Assembly: GCA_022036555.1 (NCBI GenBank)
Contig: CM039133.1
Location: forward strand, 45,088,718-45,152,717
Reading direction: 5' to 3'
Source: Microstegium vimineum
Taxonomy: Eukaryota; Streptophyta; Magnoliopsida; Poales; Poaceae
Length of the DNA: 64,000 nucleotides
Shown here in pieces: positions 34,148-45,600 of this stretch. Both the position numbers and the translations under genes were made by a program. The notes beneath the pieces were generated by a model, which had not been told where the DNA came from, made no database searches, and was given only the letters and a program-made list of their open reading frames with translations. The first letter of the stretch is position 1. The number at the start of each line of letters is the position of its first letter.

Positions 34148-35011
34148 GGGCGTGTTTGGTACGCGGCCTGGGGGTGGCCCGAGCCGAAACGGTGCAACAC
34201 ACCATGTTCGGTGCGATTGGCCCGCGGGCCGGCCTATCTCCCCGCGTGCTTTTCCTCTCCCCCGGCCTGGCTCCGCAGCGAAGCTTCCCCCCTCCGTTTT
34301 TCTAGGGCTTGGCTCTGGCGGCGCTCTCGCGGGCGATTTCGGCCACTTTCCCATGGCTCCCGCGAGCTCTTGCGGGCTCGCACGGGAACTGGAGGTTTCC
34401 TCCCGCGCTCCCTGCCTTTTGTTTTCGCGCGTCTACATAAGCCCCTCCCCTCCTCTCTTCCTCCCCTTGCCTCCATCCCCACCCGCTCCCGTGAGAAACC
34501 GGCGCCGTGTTGAGGTTGTGGTGTCCGGCGACGGTCCTTGGTGCTGCGGTGGTGTCCCATTGGCCGGATCTGCTCGGTCGCAGCGCCGCTCCTCCGTTGT
34601 TGCTGGGACTCCGGAAGGCGGCGGTCTTCTTCCTCTCCTCGTGGATTGCAACGGATCTTGGTGGTGCGGCGGATCGGATCTGCTTCCTCTCCTTCCGGAT
34701 CTACGTCATCTCCATCGACCGAATCTGCTTCCTCTCCTTCCGGATCTTCGTCGTCTCCGTCCAGATCTGCTTCTTCCGTGTTCATTCGTCTTCTTCGCCG
34801 TCATTCGTTGGTTTTTGCTTCATCCCCCGAGCACCCGAAGGTGAAATCAAACCCTAACCATGTCTTTTATTGTTTTTCTGTGATGTTGGTACCTGATATG
34901 GTACATGCGCTTTACGGTTAGGGTTTGAGTTGGTCATTTAAGCCATTTGTTGGTCTTTGTTAGGGTTTACGTTCATTATGATGCTGCTTTACTGATGATT
35001 TGGTTGATACC

Positions 35012-35305
35012 TGTCACTGGGAGGCATTTCAGTATGCAGTCATGACTTGTGGTGCATGTACTAGTTCGTTTTTGGGTTCATACTGCTCTGCTATTGCAGT
35101 TTTGTGTGTTCATTCTTTACGTACTGTCACTGGGAGGCATTTCGGTATGCAGTCGTGGCTTGTGTTGTTTGTTCATATGGATTATGCTCTGTTGTATGTC
35201 ACTGGGAGGCATTTCAGTATGCAGTCGTGGCTTGTGTTGCTTGTTCATATGGATTATGCTCTATTGTATGTCACTGGGAGGCATTACTTTGATGCAGTCG
35301 TGACT
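35012..35305 (+). repeat. Tandem 72-bp repeats in Harbinger leader
   Basis: Four copies of TGTCACTGGGAGGCATTTCA with following GTATGCAGTCGTGGCTTGTG start at about 35015, 35127, 35199 and 35271. Copies 2 and 3 are nearly identical with a 72-bp period; copy 1 has a longer spacer and copy 4 is cut short. They lie upstream of the transposase, possibly in its promoter or leader intron. Confidence 0.88.
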
Positions 35306-35457
35306 TTTTAAGTTCTTTCATGCTTTGTTTTCCTACCTCTATCAATGATGATGTCCATGCTATCACTGATAGTTGAATCATGCATTGTTCATTACTCAAT
35401 ATGATGCCTACCTGGGTCAATTAAACTTGGTTTATCTGCAATTGTATGTGAATGTAG

Positions 35458-36802
35458 ATGGATCCTGCTCAGAAAAGAGATGAGTTGGCCAAGCAAGCCT
35501 CTTCCTTGGTTGTAATCATGGTGTCCTATGTTGCCAGTAGAATTAGGAGGCCTACCCCTGAACCCGACCCACTTGCATACAATTTGAGAAGTGATGCTAA
35601 CCAACATAGGCAGCGTACACTTATGGCCATTTATAGGTCCACTGATAGAGAGTGTCTGCCCATGATTAGGATGACCAGAGCACCCTTTTTTGCCCTATGT
35701 GACCTATGTCGAAATAGAGGTCTTGTACCAAACAACAATGGTTCCTCTGTAGAAGAGCATGTAGCTATGTTCCTGCTGATTGTGGGACACAACCAAAGGT
35801 TTAGGGTTGTCCACCAAGCATTTAGGAGGTCAACTGAGACTGTGCATAGGCATTCCACCAGGTGTTGTATGCTCTAGGTGAGCTTAGAAGTGACTTAATC
35901 AAGCCCCCCTCAACTGCTATTCATCCAAAGATCCTGGGGAGCCCTAGATGGAACCCTTATTTCAAAGTAATTTTGTCTATGTAGCACTGCCTCCATAATT
36001 TATCTCCAAACACTTGCCTTAACACCAATCTACACATCTGTAGGACTGCATTGGTGCCATTGATGGCACCCATTTCTTGGCTAGGGTGCCTAGGAGAGTA
36101 CAGCAGGCTTTCAGGGGTAGGAAAAAGGAACCAACATAGAATATAATGGTTGTTGTTAACTGAGACCTCAAGTTCACCTATGTCTTGGCTGCCTGGGAGG
36201 GATCAGCACATGATTCCCATATCCTAAATGATGCCATTGAGAGGAAGATGGGTTCACTGTGCCTGAAGGTAACACAAATCACCTGTAATTTGCACTTATG
36301 TCCATACCACCCAGTACACACTTATGATGCCCCTTCCAGTGCTCCACTTGTAGGTAAAATGTACCTTGTAGATGCAGGCTATGCTTGCCGTAATGGTTTC
36401 CTACCTCCTTACAGGGGTGTTAGGTACCATTTGTCTGAGTACAACAGCACCAACAGGCCAACCAATGCAAGAGAACTGTTCAACCTTATGCATTCTTCAC
36501 TTAGGGTCACAGTTGAGAGGGCTTTTGGGGCTTTGAAGAATAGATTTCGTATTCTAGACAACAAGCCCTTTCACCCATTCAAGACACAGGTTAAGCTAGT
36601 CATTGCTTGCTGCATCCTGCATAACTGGATCCTTGGGTTTGGTATTGATCACTGTGTGCCAGATGAGGACTGGCTTCCACCCAACCAACTTGTCCCTGAG
36701 CCTGTGCCTAATTTGTTGACAGAAGAAACTGTAGCTATGACTGCTAAGAGGGATGAAATCTGTAATGCCATGTGGGAGGGTAGGGGGAGACATAGGAATT
36801 GA
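35458..36802 (+). pseudogene. PIF/Harbinger DDE transposase (DDE_Tnp_4 type), broken
   Basis: Nuclease of PIF/Harbinger elements, which acts together with the Myb-like partner. The ATG at 35458 gives MDPAQKRDELAKQ. The N-terminal helical region is followed by FLLIVGHNQRFRVVHQAFRR. A 1-bp loss near 35856 shifts the frame; the other frame continues as QVLYALGELRSDLIKPP. A probable intron from about 35966 to 36043 leads to CIGAIDGTH with catalytic Asp 1. Two in-frame stops follow (TAG near 36137, TGA near 36161), then AAWEGSAHDSHIL. A second frameshift lies near 36245. An 85-bp intron (36269-36353) leads to LVDAGYACR with Asp 2 and VERAFGALKNRF with the catalytic Glu. All three catalytic residues are present, but the gene cannot be read through. 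The end at 36802 is natural. Confidence 0.9.
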
Positions 36803-36955
36803 GGTTTGGATGTCTATATGATGAACTATGTTTGTTGACCTAGTGTTGGAACATTTGATTTGTGAACTGTGTTTGTTATGTAATTATTCATGGATAATCT
36901 GAGACCTTTCTTTCTATGTTCTCTTCCTGACTGTTTGGTACTTACACCAGTTAGG

Positions 36956-38008
36956 ATGGTTGAACAAGTTGAGGCTTGGTTTGTGGCTGCTGCTGATGTT
37001 GAGGCTTTTGTTGGAGAGGCAATGCCTGTTGCACCTGCAGCTCTAGCAGCCCCTGTCCAAGGACCACCACCACCAGCAGCAGGGCCCATGAGGTGGAACA
37101 ACAATACCTTAGGCTTTGTGCTAAGGAGGATGGCCCAGCTGCTGACTGATGGTACTAGGCCAGATAAGGTCTTTAAGGACAAGGATGTGAATTATGTGGA
37201 CAAGTGCTTGAAAGAGTGCAATGGTGATATAGTAAGCCCCACTCAGGTGTATAACCACTTGAGAAAGTGGAGGCAGAAGTGGTCTAGGGTGGCTAAGCTC
37301 AAGGAGCTAAGTGGTGCCCTATTGGACGATGACACCAGTGCTATTATTCTTGACCAAGACCACTACCTAGGGCACTGCAAGGTAGATAACGGTTTTCCAT
37401 CCTTCCCTTCTCTTTGCCCACCTAAACAGTCTTCCTTCACCTCACTTATCTGTAGTCATCTTGATCTGTCAGGACCCACCCAAGGATGTTGAATTCTTGA
37501 ACTGCCCCATAAGGTTCTATACTAAGATGGAGGCCATATTTGACCACTCCATGGCAACTGGTAGGTATGCTGTAGGTTCTGGTGAGCCCCTTGGGGTCAA
37601 CCAGGCTGACAGTCAAATTGCTAAGATAGAGGGTGACTCTCAAACTGAGAAGTGCCCTGCTGAGAGGGGAGAAGGCAGCAAGGTTACAGCCACTCAGTCC
37701 CAAGATGCAGCAGCTGGCAACAAAAGAAAGAGGGGGCATTTATTGAGGATGAGATGATCATGATCACCAACATGTCTGATGTTGTTAGGGATGTTGCCAG
37801 TGCACTTAGAGAGACAGGGGCTGGCCATGTAGACCCAGACTTGTACCTTGTTGTCCTTGAGATGCCTGGCTTCACCACTGAGGCCCTTATATGTTCCTAC
37901 ACTTACCTTCTTGAGAACAAGGCCCTGGCCACTGGGTTTTTGAAGATGGAGAGCAACCATAGAGACATCTGGATCAGGAACTACCTTGCTAAGAACTACT
38001 TCATGTAG
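36956..38008 (+). pseudogene. Harbinger Myb/SANT-like accessory protein, one frameshift
   Basis: PIF/Harbinger elements encode a second, Myb/SANT-related DNA-binding protein needed with the transposase for transposition. After an Ala/Pro-rich start, the domain reads MRWNNNTLGFVLRRMAQLL, DKDVNYVDKCLKECNG and QVYNHLRKWRQKWSR (about 37089-37290). It continues into a splice donor at 37382; the acceptor at 37472 resumes with DPPKDVEFLNCPIRFYTKME. A basic NKRKRG patch near 37720 may be a nuclear localisation signal. A single frameshift at about 37733 separates the last 90 codons (MITNMSDVVRDVASAL to the stop at 38006-38008). The start codon is uncertain: ATGs at 36890 and 36956 are both possible. 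It is the best-preserved multi-exon gene of this element. Confidence 0.85.
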
Positions 38009-38344
38009 TTCTGTCCAGCTTGGACTACAAGGTCATGAGGCGGTTGACTGTAGAGATGCATAGTTCCTCCACCCCCCTCTCCCACTCTCTCACCTTTTGT
38101 TTACACTTAGGTGTAGCTTTTGTGTAGGGCTCTTGGATGGTTGACCCCTAATCTTTTGAGTTAGTCTATTTGGGTATTGACTTACTCTAGTGGAGAGTTG
38201 GATTCTATTTGTGCCCACAAGGTTGAGGCACCCCTGGACTGTAACTGATAACTTGCTACCTTACTGTTATGGTCTATGATTCATGCTATGTTGATTTACT
38301 CTGTTGGTTTTCATTGTTGGTTTACTCTGTTGGTTTATGTTGTG

Positions 38345-39065
38345 GTGTTTACATTTGAGATTGAAAAGGCATATGATGCAAAAACAATTTAAATATGAGG
38401 TGGCTACATTTTTTTACTGATGGTTGGTTTCCTTGTTGTTTTTTCAAGGCTGTCATCTAACCCATCTGAACCATCCATTTCCTGCAACTCCTTTGGGTTG
38501 ATGGCAGAGAATGGATGGTCAGATGGATTACATGGCTGTCTTGTCTTTGCATTGAGTTTATTTGGAGTTACTTCCATGTTATGTAGCCACCTATGATTTG
38601 CATTGAAATGAAATAAGCACCACATCCTTGAGCTGAGGCCTATCTGTTATCCAAACTGACATGTCCATCATCTGGTCTGATGGAATCATCCACTGTTAAC
38701 CACCTATTTGGTGAACAACAGTGAATGCTTCATCATACTACATGGTTGCCATGTATCTGCTCTGCTCTTGTTGTTTCCTGTTTTGTTTGTAGTTGTTTGA
38801 CTCTGTTGGTTTACATTGTTGGTATTCATTTTTATGCTATGGTGTTTACATGTGGGATTGAAAAGGCCTTTGATGCAAAACAGTTTAAATATGATGTGGC
38901 TACATTTTTTACTGATGGTTGGTTTTCTTGTTGTTTTTTCAAGGCTGTCATCTAACATGTCCATCATCTGGTCTGCTGGAATCATCCACTGTTAACCACC
39001 TGTTGGTTGCCAACAGTGAATGCTTGAGCAGACTACATGGTTGTTATGTACCTGCTTTGCTCTTG
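38345..39065 (+). repeat. Internal duplication in Harbinger 3' region
   Basis: The block TTGAAAAGGC...GATGCAAAA...TTTTTTCAAGGCTGTCATCTAA occurs at 38363-38460 and 38858-38955. The following block (ACATGTCCATCATCTGGTCT to CTGCTCTGCTCTTG) occurs at 38659 and 38956. The first copy is split by about 200 bp holding a small hairpin, CCATCTGAACCATCCATT and AATGGATGGTCAGATGG. Confidence 0.8.
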
Positions 39066-39772
39066 CCCTTTTCTTTTTTTTAAATTCTTTTGATATCCTG
39101 TTTAGCCACCAATGATATGAGAGAAAAGTTCAAATTAAACTCTTAACCTGTCCAGCTGAGGCCTACAATTTGTACAAAATTTCTATGTCATGCTGATCAT
39201 TGGAAAGGAAGTTGAGATATACTGATTTCATATGAGTTCAATCTGCATATATTCAAGTTCCTTACTAATATTCAGTTGTGAGTTCATTTATGCACTTTGC
39301 TTCCTATCTATGGGCATGCTACACATCCATATAGTGGTTTAACCATAGATTATCTATGGTAATGTAGCTGTATGGGTGTGTTCCATGACCACAATAGGTT
39401 GCACAAGTGTACAATGCTTCTATTCAGTTTTCTTGCTGTGGCCTGTGATGCAGATATATAAAACTTTAGGTGGATTTTTCATGTATGGCCTGTGATGCAA
39501 AACTATGTAGTAGAGTGTGGCTGTTATCTTTGACATGTCTTTTTTGCTATCTTTTGTGGCTGTTATCAAGCCCTACTTGTGCACAACCACCCATTGCAAC
39601 ACCAGCTTCTACTAGTTGTTGTGTGATGGCAGTGAGTGAATGTGCACAATAGGGTTCCATAGCAGGCATGACATGCTATTTTACTGATGCTGTGTTTTCT
39701 TTACTATGCCACACACTGACTTGAACCAAGGTAACTATTAAGCTGAGGCCATACTTGTTTACTTTTAAGAAA

Positions 39773-40099
39773 ATGGGCAGTTACTATGTGGTTTTTTATG
39801 GGAGGAAACCTAGGATTTATATGACATGGCATGAGTGCAGTGACCAAGTGCTTGGCTTCAAGAATGCTAAATTCAAGAAGTACTCTGACTATGAACATGC
39901 AATTAATGATTTGAATGCATATTTGGTTTCCTCATCTTCTCCTACTTGTTCATCTGTTGATGGTAAGTTTGATGGGCCAACTATGCATGGTCCTGAAAAC
40001 TCAGTGAAGAGTTTGGTTCATTGGAAGGATGTCACCATTGTTGCACTCTTGGTTCTTGTCTGTGCTCTTTGGTTCAGGTTGTCGGTTTGCAGATCCTGA
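39773..40099 (+). CDS. Small protein: RNase H1 N-terminal/viroplasmin-type domain plus C-terminal hydrophobic segment
   Basis: The ORF from ATG 39773 (an upstream in-frame ATG is at 39755) encodes about 108 residues. Residues 1-48 carry the compact RNA:DNA-hybrid-binding fold of RNase H1 N-terminal domains, also known from caulimovirus inclusion-body protein: YYVVFYGRKPRIYMTW, ECSDQVLGFKNAKFKKY and a YEHAINDLNAYL helix. A Ser-rich linker follows. A hydrophobic stretch VTIVALLVLVCALWF then lies close to the C-terminus, looking like a tail anchor. No RNase H catalytic domain follows. The frame is intact, unlike the transposase. It lies inside the Harbinger, 1.8 kb after the Myb-like gene, on the same strand. 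Function is unknown; it may be a captured host exon or an accessory protein. Splicing from an upstream exon is possible. Confidence 0.7.
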   Translation: MGSYYVVFYGRKPRIYMTWHECSDQVLGFKNAKFKKYSDYEHAINDLNAYLVSSSSPTCSSVDGKFDGPTMHGPENSVKSLVHWKDVTIVALLVLVCALWFRLSVCRS

Positions 40100-40983
40100 G
40101 GTGCCCTCTGTTGGCTTGTGTTGGTCTCTGTTCAATCTGAGGATCTGTTTTTGTTGTAAGACTTCAATTTGTAACCTATGATGTCCTGTGATGCAAAACT
40201 AGTACTTGGTGTCTGCTTAAACCTTTGTACTATGTGTTTCTTTCATGTCTGTCATCAAACTCTTGTGAGGCATCACTCAGATGCAACACCAAGCTATTGC
40301 TTGAGATGATGGCACTGAATGATGTCCACAGGAGTTCCATGACAACCATGAGTTATTACTTCTTTGTTGTTTGTCGAATTTGATTCTGCTCTTGGATGGC
40401 AGGCACCTATGCTATTGACTATTCGAATGAAAGAACCTACCAGCTAAGGCCAACAACTTTTGCCACTTCTATCAATTTTTTGCACTGACTATTTGCTGAG
40501 GCCAGTTCTGTTTAGAGGGAGACATTCTAGTTGTAATCTGATGTTCTTATTGCCATATCTGCAAGGAAACTGGTCCTGCCCCCCCCCCAAAAAAAATGTA
40601 AAATGTGTACACAATTTATCTGTCATCTTTGACATGTAAACGGATGTTATGTTTGATTTACAAATTATTGTCATATTGTCATATTGGTTCAAGAATGTGT
40701 CAAATTTGGTTCATATTGCACTTGTTGTGGTGTTGGTGCTTGCTGAGATGCTTGGGACCTTCCCAGTCAGGCCACCAACCAAACACAACCTCAATTGGAC
40801 GGTTGATGATAGTTGGGTTGTTGGTCGGGCTCCAAGGTGGCAACCAAACAGCGCCACAGCTCGGCTAGGCTCTAATGGGCCAAGAACCAAACATGGGAGG
40901 GTGCCCCTCCAAAACCAGGCTATGGCTGGCCACAGCCTAGGCGCTGGGCCTGGCTGCCCAGGAGCCTCATACCAAACACGCCC

Positions 40984-41220
40984 ATGATGAGCTAGCTGAG
41001 ATTGCAATGGATCAGACGCAGGTGACAGTGAGATGAGAGCTCGCTCGACCTGCCAGCATGCTTGGTAGCTGTCTCACTTTTTCATGTCATAGTTTTTCCA
41101 CACAGATATATGCTTTCTTTTGAAATTAAATCGAAAAGGTGATGTTTTACGTACTGGGATGATAATCCATCATCCACAAAGATAACTAGATAAGACGTGT
41201 ATATTGCATTGATTAACCAA
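40984..41220. repeat. Duplicated segment, copy 2, right half
   Basis: It begins at the Harbinger TSD and matches 29245-29490 (GATGAGCTAGCTGAGATTGC onward). Similarity fades near 41200. 41221-41501 is unrecognised spacer with a TGCTCGGCAACTG word and no gene. Confidence 0.82.
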
Positions 41221-41514
41221 GCCTTGCTCGTTCAGTGCTCGGCAACTGTCCTCTAGCTTGGGCCCATCCAGGCCGCCCCTCGTTGCATGCCGGTGAGCGA
41301 TGGTGGTGGCTCACAGTGAAGCTGAATTAGGCTGACCGTAGCAGCTTCCCCTTCCCACACTTCCTCTGCTCTTCACCAAGCCCTGCAGGACTCCGTTGGT
41401 GGTAGACTAAGTCTTTTTTATACTAAATAGTACAACTCAGACATTCACAACACTTGCACACTCATGTCTATAAACACACACGTAAACCCTACTACCACTA
41501 TCACTACCGGATTT

Positions 41515-42180
41515 GCCTGATTTGCCGAGTGCCCGGCGCACTCGGCACAGACTATAAAACTCTCGACAAAGGCTTCTCGGCAAAGGGCTCTCGGCAATAA
41601 AATAATCGGCACAAGATCCTTTGCCAAGAGCTGTATTTCGGGCACTCGGCAAATCCTTTGCCGAGAGCTTTTCCGGCTCTCGACAATAAAATAATCGGTA
41701 AAGCATCCTTTGCCGAGAGTTTATTTCGAGCACTCAGCAAATCTTTTGCCGAGAGCTTTTCCGGCTCTCGGCAGAGAAAAGTGACGAGACAGCGTTTGCC
41801 GTCGCCGTCCGTCCGAACCGTTGATGTGCCGAGAGCCCTGTCAGAGGGCTCTCGGCACAGGATTCCCCTTTGCCGAGAGCCCACTAACAGGGCTCTTGGC
41901 ACATCAGCGGTTCAGACGGACGAACATAATTCCCCTTTGCCGAGAGCCCTCTGATAGGACTCTCGGCAAAGCATACATTTTTTATTTTTTTTAAAAAAAA
42001 ATCTTTGCCGAGAGCCCCTCTCGGCATTCCTGGGAACATGGCCATAGAATGGCCTCTATTTGGCACCTTTGCCGAGAGGGGCTCTCGGCAAAGGGGTCAT
42101 TCCCAGGTATGCCGAGAGGGGCTCTCAGTAAAGGGGTCATTTTTTTCCCTTTGCCGAGAGCTACACTCGGCAAAGCGACC
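41515..42180. repeat. Subterminal array of element B
   Basis: Roughly twenty TTTGCCGAGAGCC or GGCTCTCGGCAAAG units in both orientations, with two longer imperfect inverted blocks around 41790-41960 and 42000-42170. 42190-42500 holds an (ATATCACACATTC)-like stretch and a 40-bp tandem repeat CATACACAAGTCCACAAGT, probably the 3' end of gene 2. Confidence 0.85.
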
Positions 42181-42618
42181 ATAACCCTGTTTTTTTCTGA
42201 TTTTTTTCATTTTCCACTATAATATATCAGATATATCATATCCATCACATGTATCACACATTCATCACATATATCACACATTTCATCGTATCTATCTCAC
42301 ATTCAACACTTATATCACAAACAACACCTGCAAGTGACATACACAAGTCCACAAGTCCATCCAAAGTCCATACACAAGTCCACAAGTTCACAAGTCCATC
42401 CAAAGTCCATACACAAGTTCACAAAAACATCTACAAGTTCATATCAATTCCAACAAACGAACCACAAAGAAAAAGACAACTACTGTCAAACTAGCCAACC
42501 ACTCCAAGCACCCCTCTGAGACGGCGGTGTATTCTGACCTGCATTCGAACCCGCCGATATAGGCTGCACAAATACAAACACGTTGGATGTGTCAGACAAG
42601 GAATCCAATATAAGTAGG

Positions 42619-45600
42619 TTAATTTTGAATGTCGGCTTGACCCTTAAGCAATCGTAGTCTACTTACAGGAGTGCCGAGCCCGATCGATGGAGGTAGAGGT
42701 AGAGGTGGCAGTGGTGTCGGTGGAGAGGGCGGAGGACCGTAACCCGAGTGTTGCGAAAGCCCTTCCATGTACACCATCATGGATGCCATATGTCTCTGCG
42801 TCCTTTGCAGCTCCTGCTGCTGCCTAAGTAGAAGGGCCTCGCGCTCGGCATCCTTAGCCGCCTGCATCTGCCGATCGGCCTCCCTTTGGGCGTCCATAGC
42901 CACAATTTGGGCCTGCAACATTTCACCAATTGATTAAATAATATAAAGGTAAAATATGCAACAACTCAGATGCACTACTAAGCTGAGAAAAAACATGAAT
43001 CACCTGGAGTGACAGAATATGCTGCTGTGAGGCTTCTGGCCGTGGGCGTATGTGAATGCTAGAGTCGTTGCTCCGAGCCCGGAGCTAAGAGAGGGAGGGA
43101 GTAGACGCCGGGTCGATGACGCCGTCACTAAGATAGTACCGCCCATGCTTCTTGCCACCTCCAATCCTCATCACAATCTCTGGATCTAGGTCCTGAGAGC
43201 CCGGGTCATAGTCCTGTCCATACTTAGACCTTGTTGCAGAGGTGTACTCGGTGATGCGAGCGTAGGCGGTAGGACTACAGTACGCAGAGGGCAGTACGTC
43301 CCCGCTGTAGGAGATGTTAGATGTCGCCATCCCCATTTTGGACAAAGCAAACGCCTGGATGGTGTTGCACGACGCGCCCCCATGTGAATCCAACTGCGAG
43401 ATAGACATCAGGAAGATTAGAAATCATATGAAATTGAATGTCGAAATTAAAACAATGAATTGAATTACCCAAACTTTGTCGAATGAGGCGAGGTTGTGGT
43501 TGACTTGATGGTGCGATGCCTCTCCCATCTGTAAATGCCGCAACCGGGCAGCCTCGTGCGTTGCAACCCACTCGTCGGAGCACCACTTGTCCACAATCGC
43601 CCGCCAACACTCAGGATAATTGGCGCACCACCAAGGACACATCTACACATCATCAGTTATTTGCATATTACATGAAAAAAAATATTAATATTGTTTATCT
43701 ACCTTCGTGTACTGGTCTTGTGTAAGCCTCATGTCTCGTGCATCGTTCCTTTTAAGAGTTTCTCCGAGCTTGGACCTATGGTAGTTGACAATGGCTTGGA
43801 TCCTTGACTCGTAATGGGTGTCCACTACGAGCTTTCTGCATGCTTTTGAAAGCACCGCATCCGCCCTGTCCTCAAATCCCTCCTCGCATTTGAAATAAAG
43901 TTGCATAGAGACACATATGTCTAGAGAATCATTAGAAGACAAAGGCAATGAATTGAGCAAAGTGGTCCGAATAACACTTACCCAAAAGTCATGCTTCACC
44001 CGCTACTTCTTGTTTTCAACTATGTTGTCGGGGGCGCTAGCGTAGTGCTCGAAGGTGTAGGCTGGCTCGTTCTTCCTGGCAAACTCAACCAAGCTAGGGA
44101 AGTGCGTCTTGCACAGAAGACCGAGGATGCCATTGATATGGCGCACTTGAGCAGCAACACCCGACACAAGCATCCAGTTCCTGCTTAAGTGATTGACAGC
44201 ACATTATTTTCATCTTCATAAGTGAAAACATTAGTTCCTTCATAAGTGATTGAAAACATATTAGTTTCAAATTGCGAACATATGGTGGATAAGTACCCAT
44301 GTATGTTCAGCTTTGATGATGAGTGATCGTCCAACACGTGAGTGTTTCAGTTTGAGTGGCTTACCCTAACCTCTGCGAAAGCAGAAATGTGTGCTTGTCT
44401 ATCGGCTTGTGGTGTGCAGGTGCTATGCCTAGTGACAGTGGTCAATGGCGTGGAGAAGGTCGAGTAGAGGCTTGCCGTGCCGATGGACTAAGAGCGGTGA
44501 AGGGCGGAAGCGGGGCTCGGACTGAGGGACCATGGGCGTCGGCGGACTAGCTGTGGTGGCTAGTACTTGGCACCAGCGAGTGCGAGAAGACATGAAGGTA
44601 GACCGAGTTGACCAAGTCAAGACGGTGGATGCGCGAGTCGAGTGGAGGCTCAAGGGACTCGGAGTCCGACCGGGCGAAGACAAGGTGGCTCGCGTCGAGT
44701 GGTTTGGTGGTTTGGGCCTCAAAACATCCGCGTCGATTTCCAAGTTTGGGCCGCAAAACTCGAGGTTCGGTAGTTGAGCCCAAAGCTACCGGTGGCGGGT
44801 TTCCTGGGTTTGGGCCTCAAAACCTAGACGGAGCTTCCGAGGAAGCAGGGATGGCACGTGGCGGAATCCTATAGGTTGCGTCGAGGCGACGGCGACTCCC
44901 GGCAGGAAACAGGGTCGTTCATTCATAATGCGGGAGATATTTTCCAGAGCTTGGACTGCAACGCTTAGGCTAGGTAGTTCACTCAATGTATCTAGGGGGT
45001 CTTTGGGAAATAGCCAAAGCCCGATAAGTAGGGGGGTGAAGGGGTATCCCTCATCCCATCTCTTGAACCCTAATCATTTGCCCCAACTCTCTCTCTAGTT
45101 CATGAGATCCCTAGGTTGCTTCCACCAACCTTTGTAAGAACTTAAGTTTGTCGCGAGGAATCGGAGGCCGTAACCTCCGTAAGCCATGGTGGCTTCGATT
45201 TCGTGATTGTATCCTCGTTTTGCTTATTTTCTTCACGTTTTGTTTTTGCTCCTTATTTTCCCGAGATGATTTCTCTTTGTAGGGAGTAGCTCTTCCAAAT
45301 CCGTTTGAACCAAGTTCTTGGTACTCGTGAGGAGCAACTTTGCACCGAAGCAATTTTCCTAAAACCTCACGAGCACACAGATCGGGCGTTTTCTTTGCGG
45401 CGTTCTTCGTTTTGCCTTTTCTCCCCCAAATCTGAGTGTTCCCGTTTATCCTCTCCAAATTGAGAGGTGATTTCTTCGGGATAGCTCCCCAGCTGCACAA
45501 GAATCATGCCTACAAAATTTGGTTGCAGTTGGAGTTCATTTAGTTGAGTTTTGGAAAGATTTGGAGGAGAGAAAACTATTTTCGCGTTTCTATGCTCTGC

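Larger units (their letters stand above)
34148..40983 (+). mobile_element. Full-length PIF/Harbinger transposon, 6.8 kb, TSD ATG
   Basis: The termini are perfect 13-bp inverted repeats GGGCGTGTTTGGT, flanked by ATG at 34145-34147 and 40984-40986. PIF/Harbinger elements make 3-bp TSDs, usually TTA or TAA, so ATG is slightly atypical. The duplicated host segment on both sides confirms the insertion point. Contents in order: GC-rich leader (34180-34850), 72-bp tandem repeats (35012-35305), a broken DDE transposase (35458-36802), a Myb/SANT-like second protein (36956-38008), a duplicated non-coding stretch, and a third ORF with an RNase H1 N-terminal-type domain (39773-40099). All genes are on the plus strand. 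Confidence 0.92.

Noticed and set aside
34131..34921. Overlapping long frames on both strands (up to 237 codons)
   Set aside because: GC- and CT-rich Harbinger leader sequence gives open frames in several phases. None shows a domain, and the first begins outside the element terminus.
39773..40099. Integrated caulimovirus sequence
   Set aside because: Only the small hybrid-binding domain is present, with no other viral domains nearby, and it lies inside a clearly bounded Harbinger. A host or transposon RNase H1-type domain is the simpler reading.
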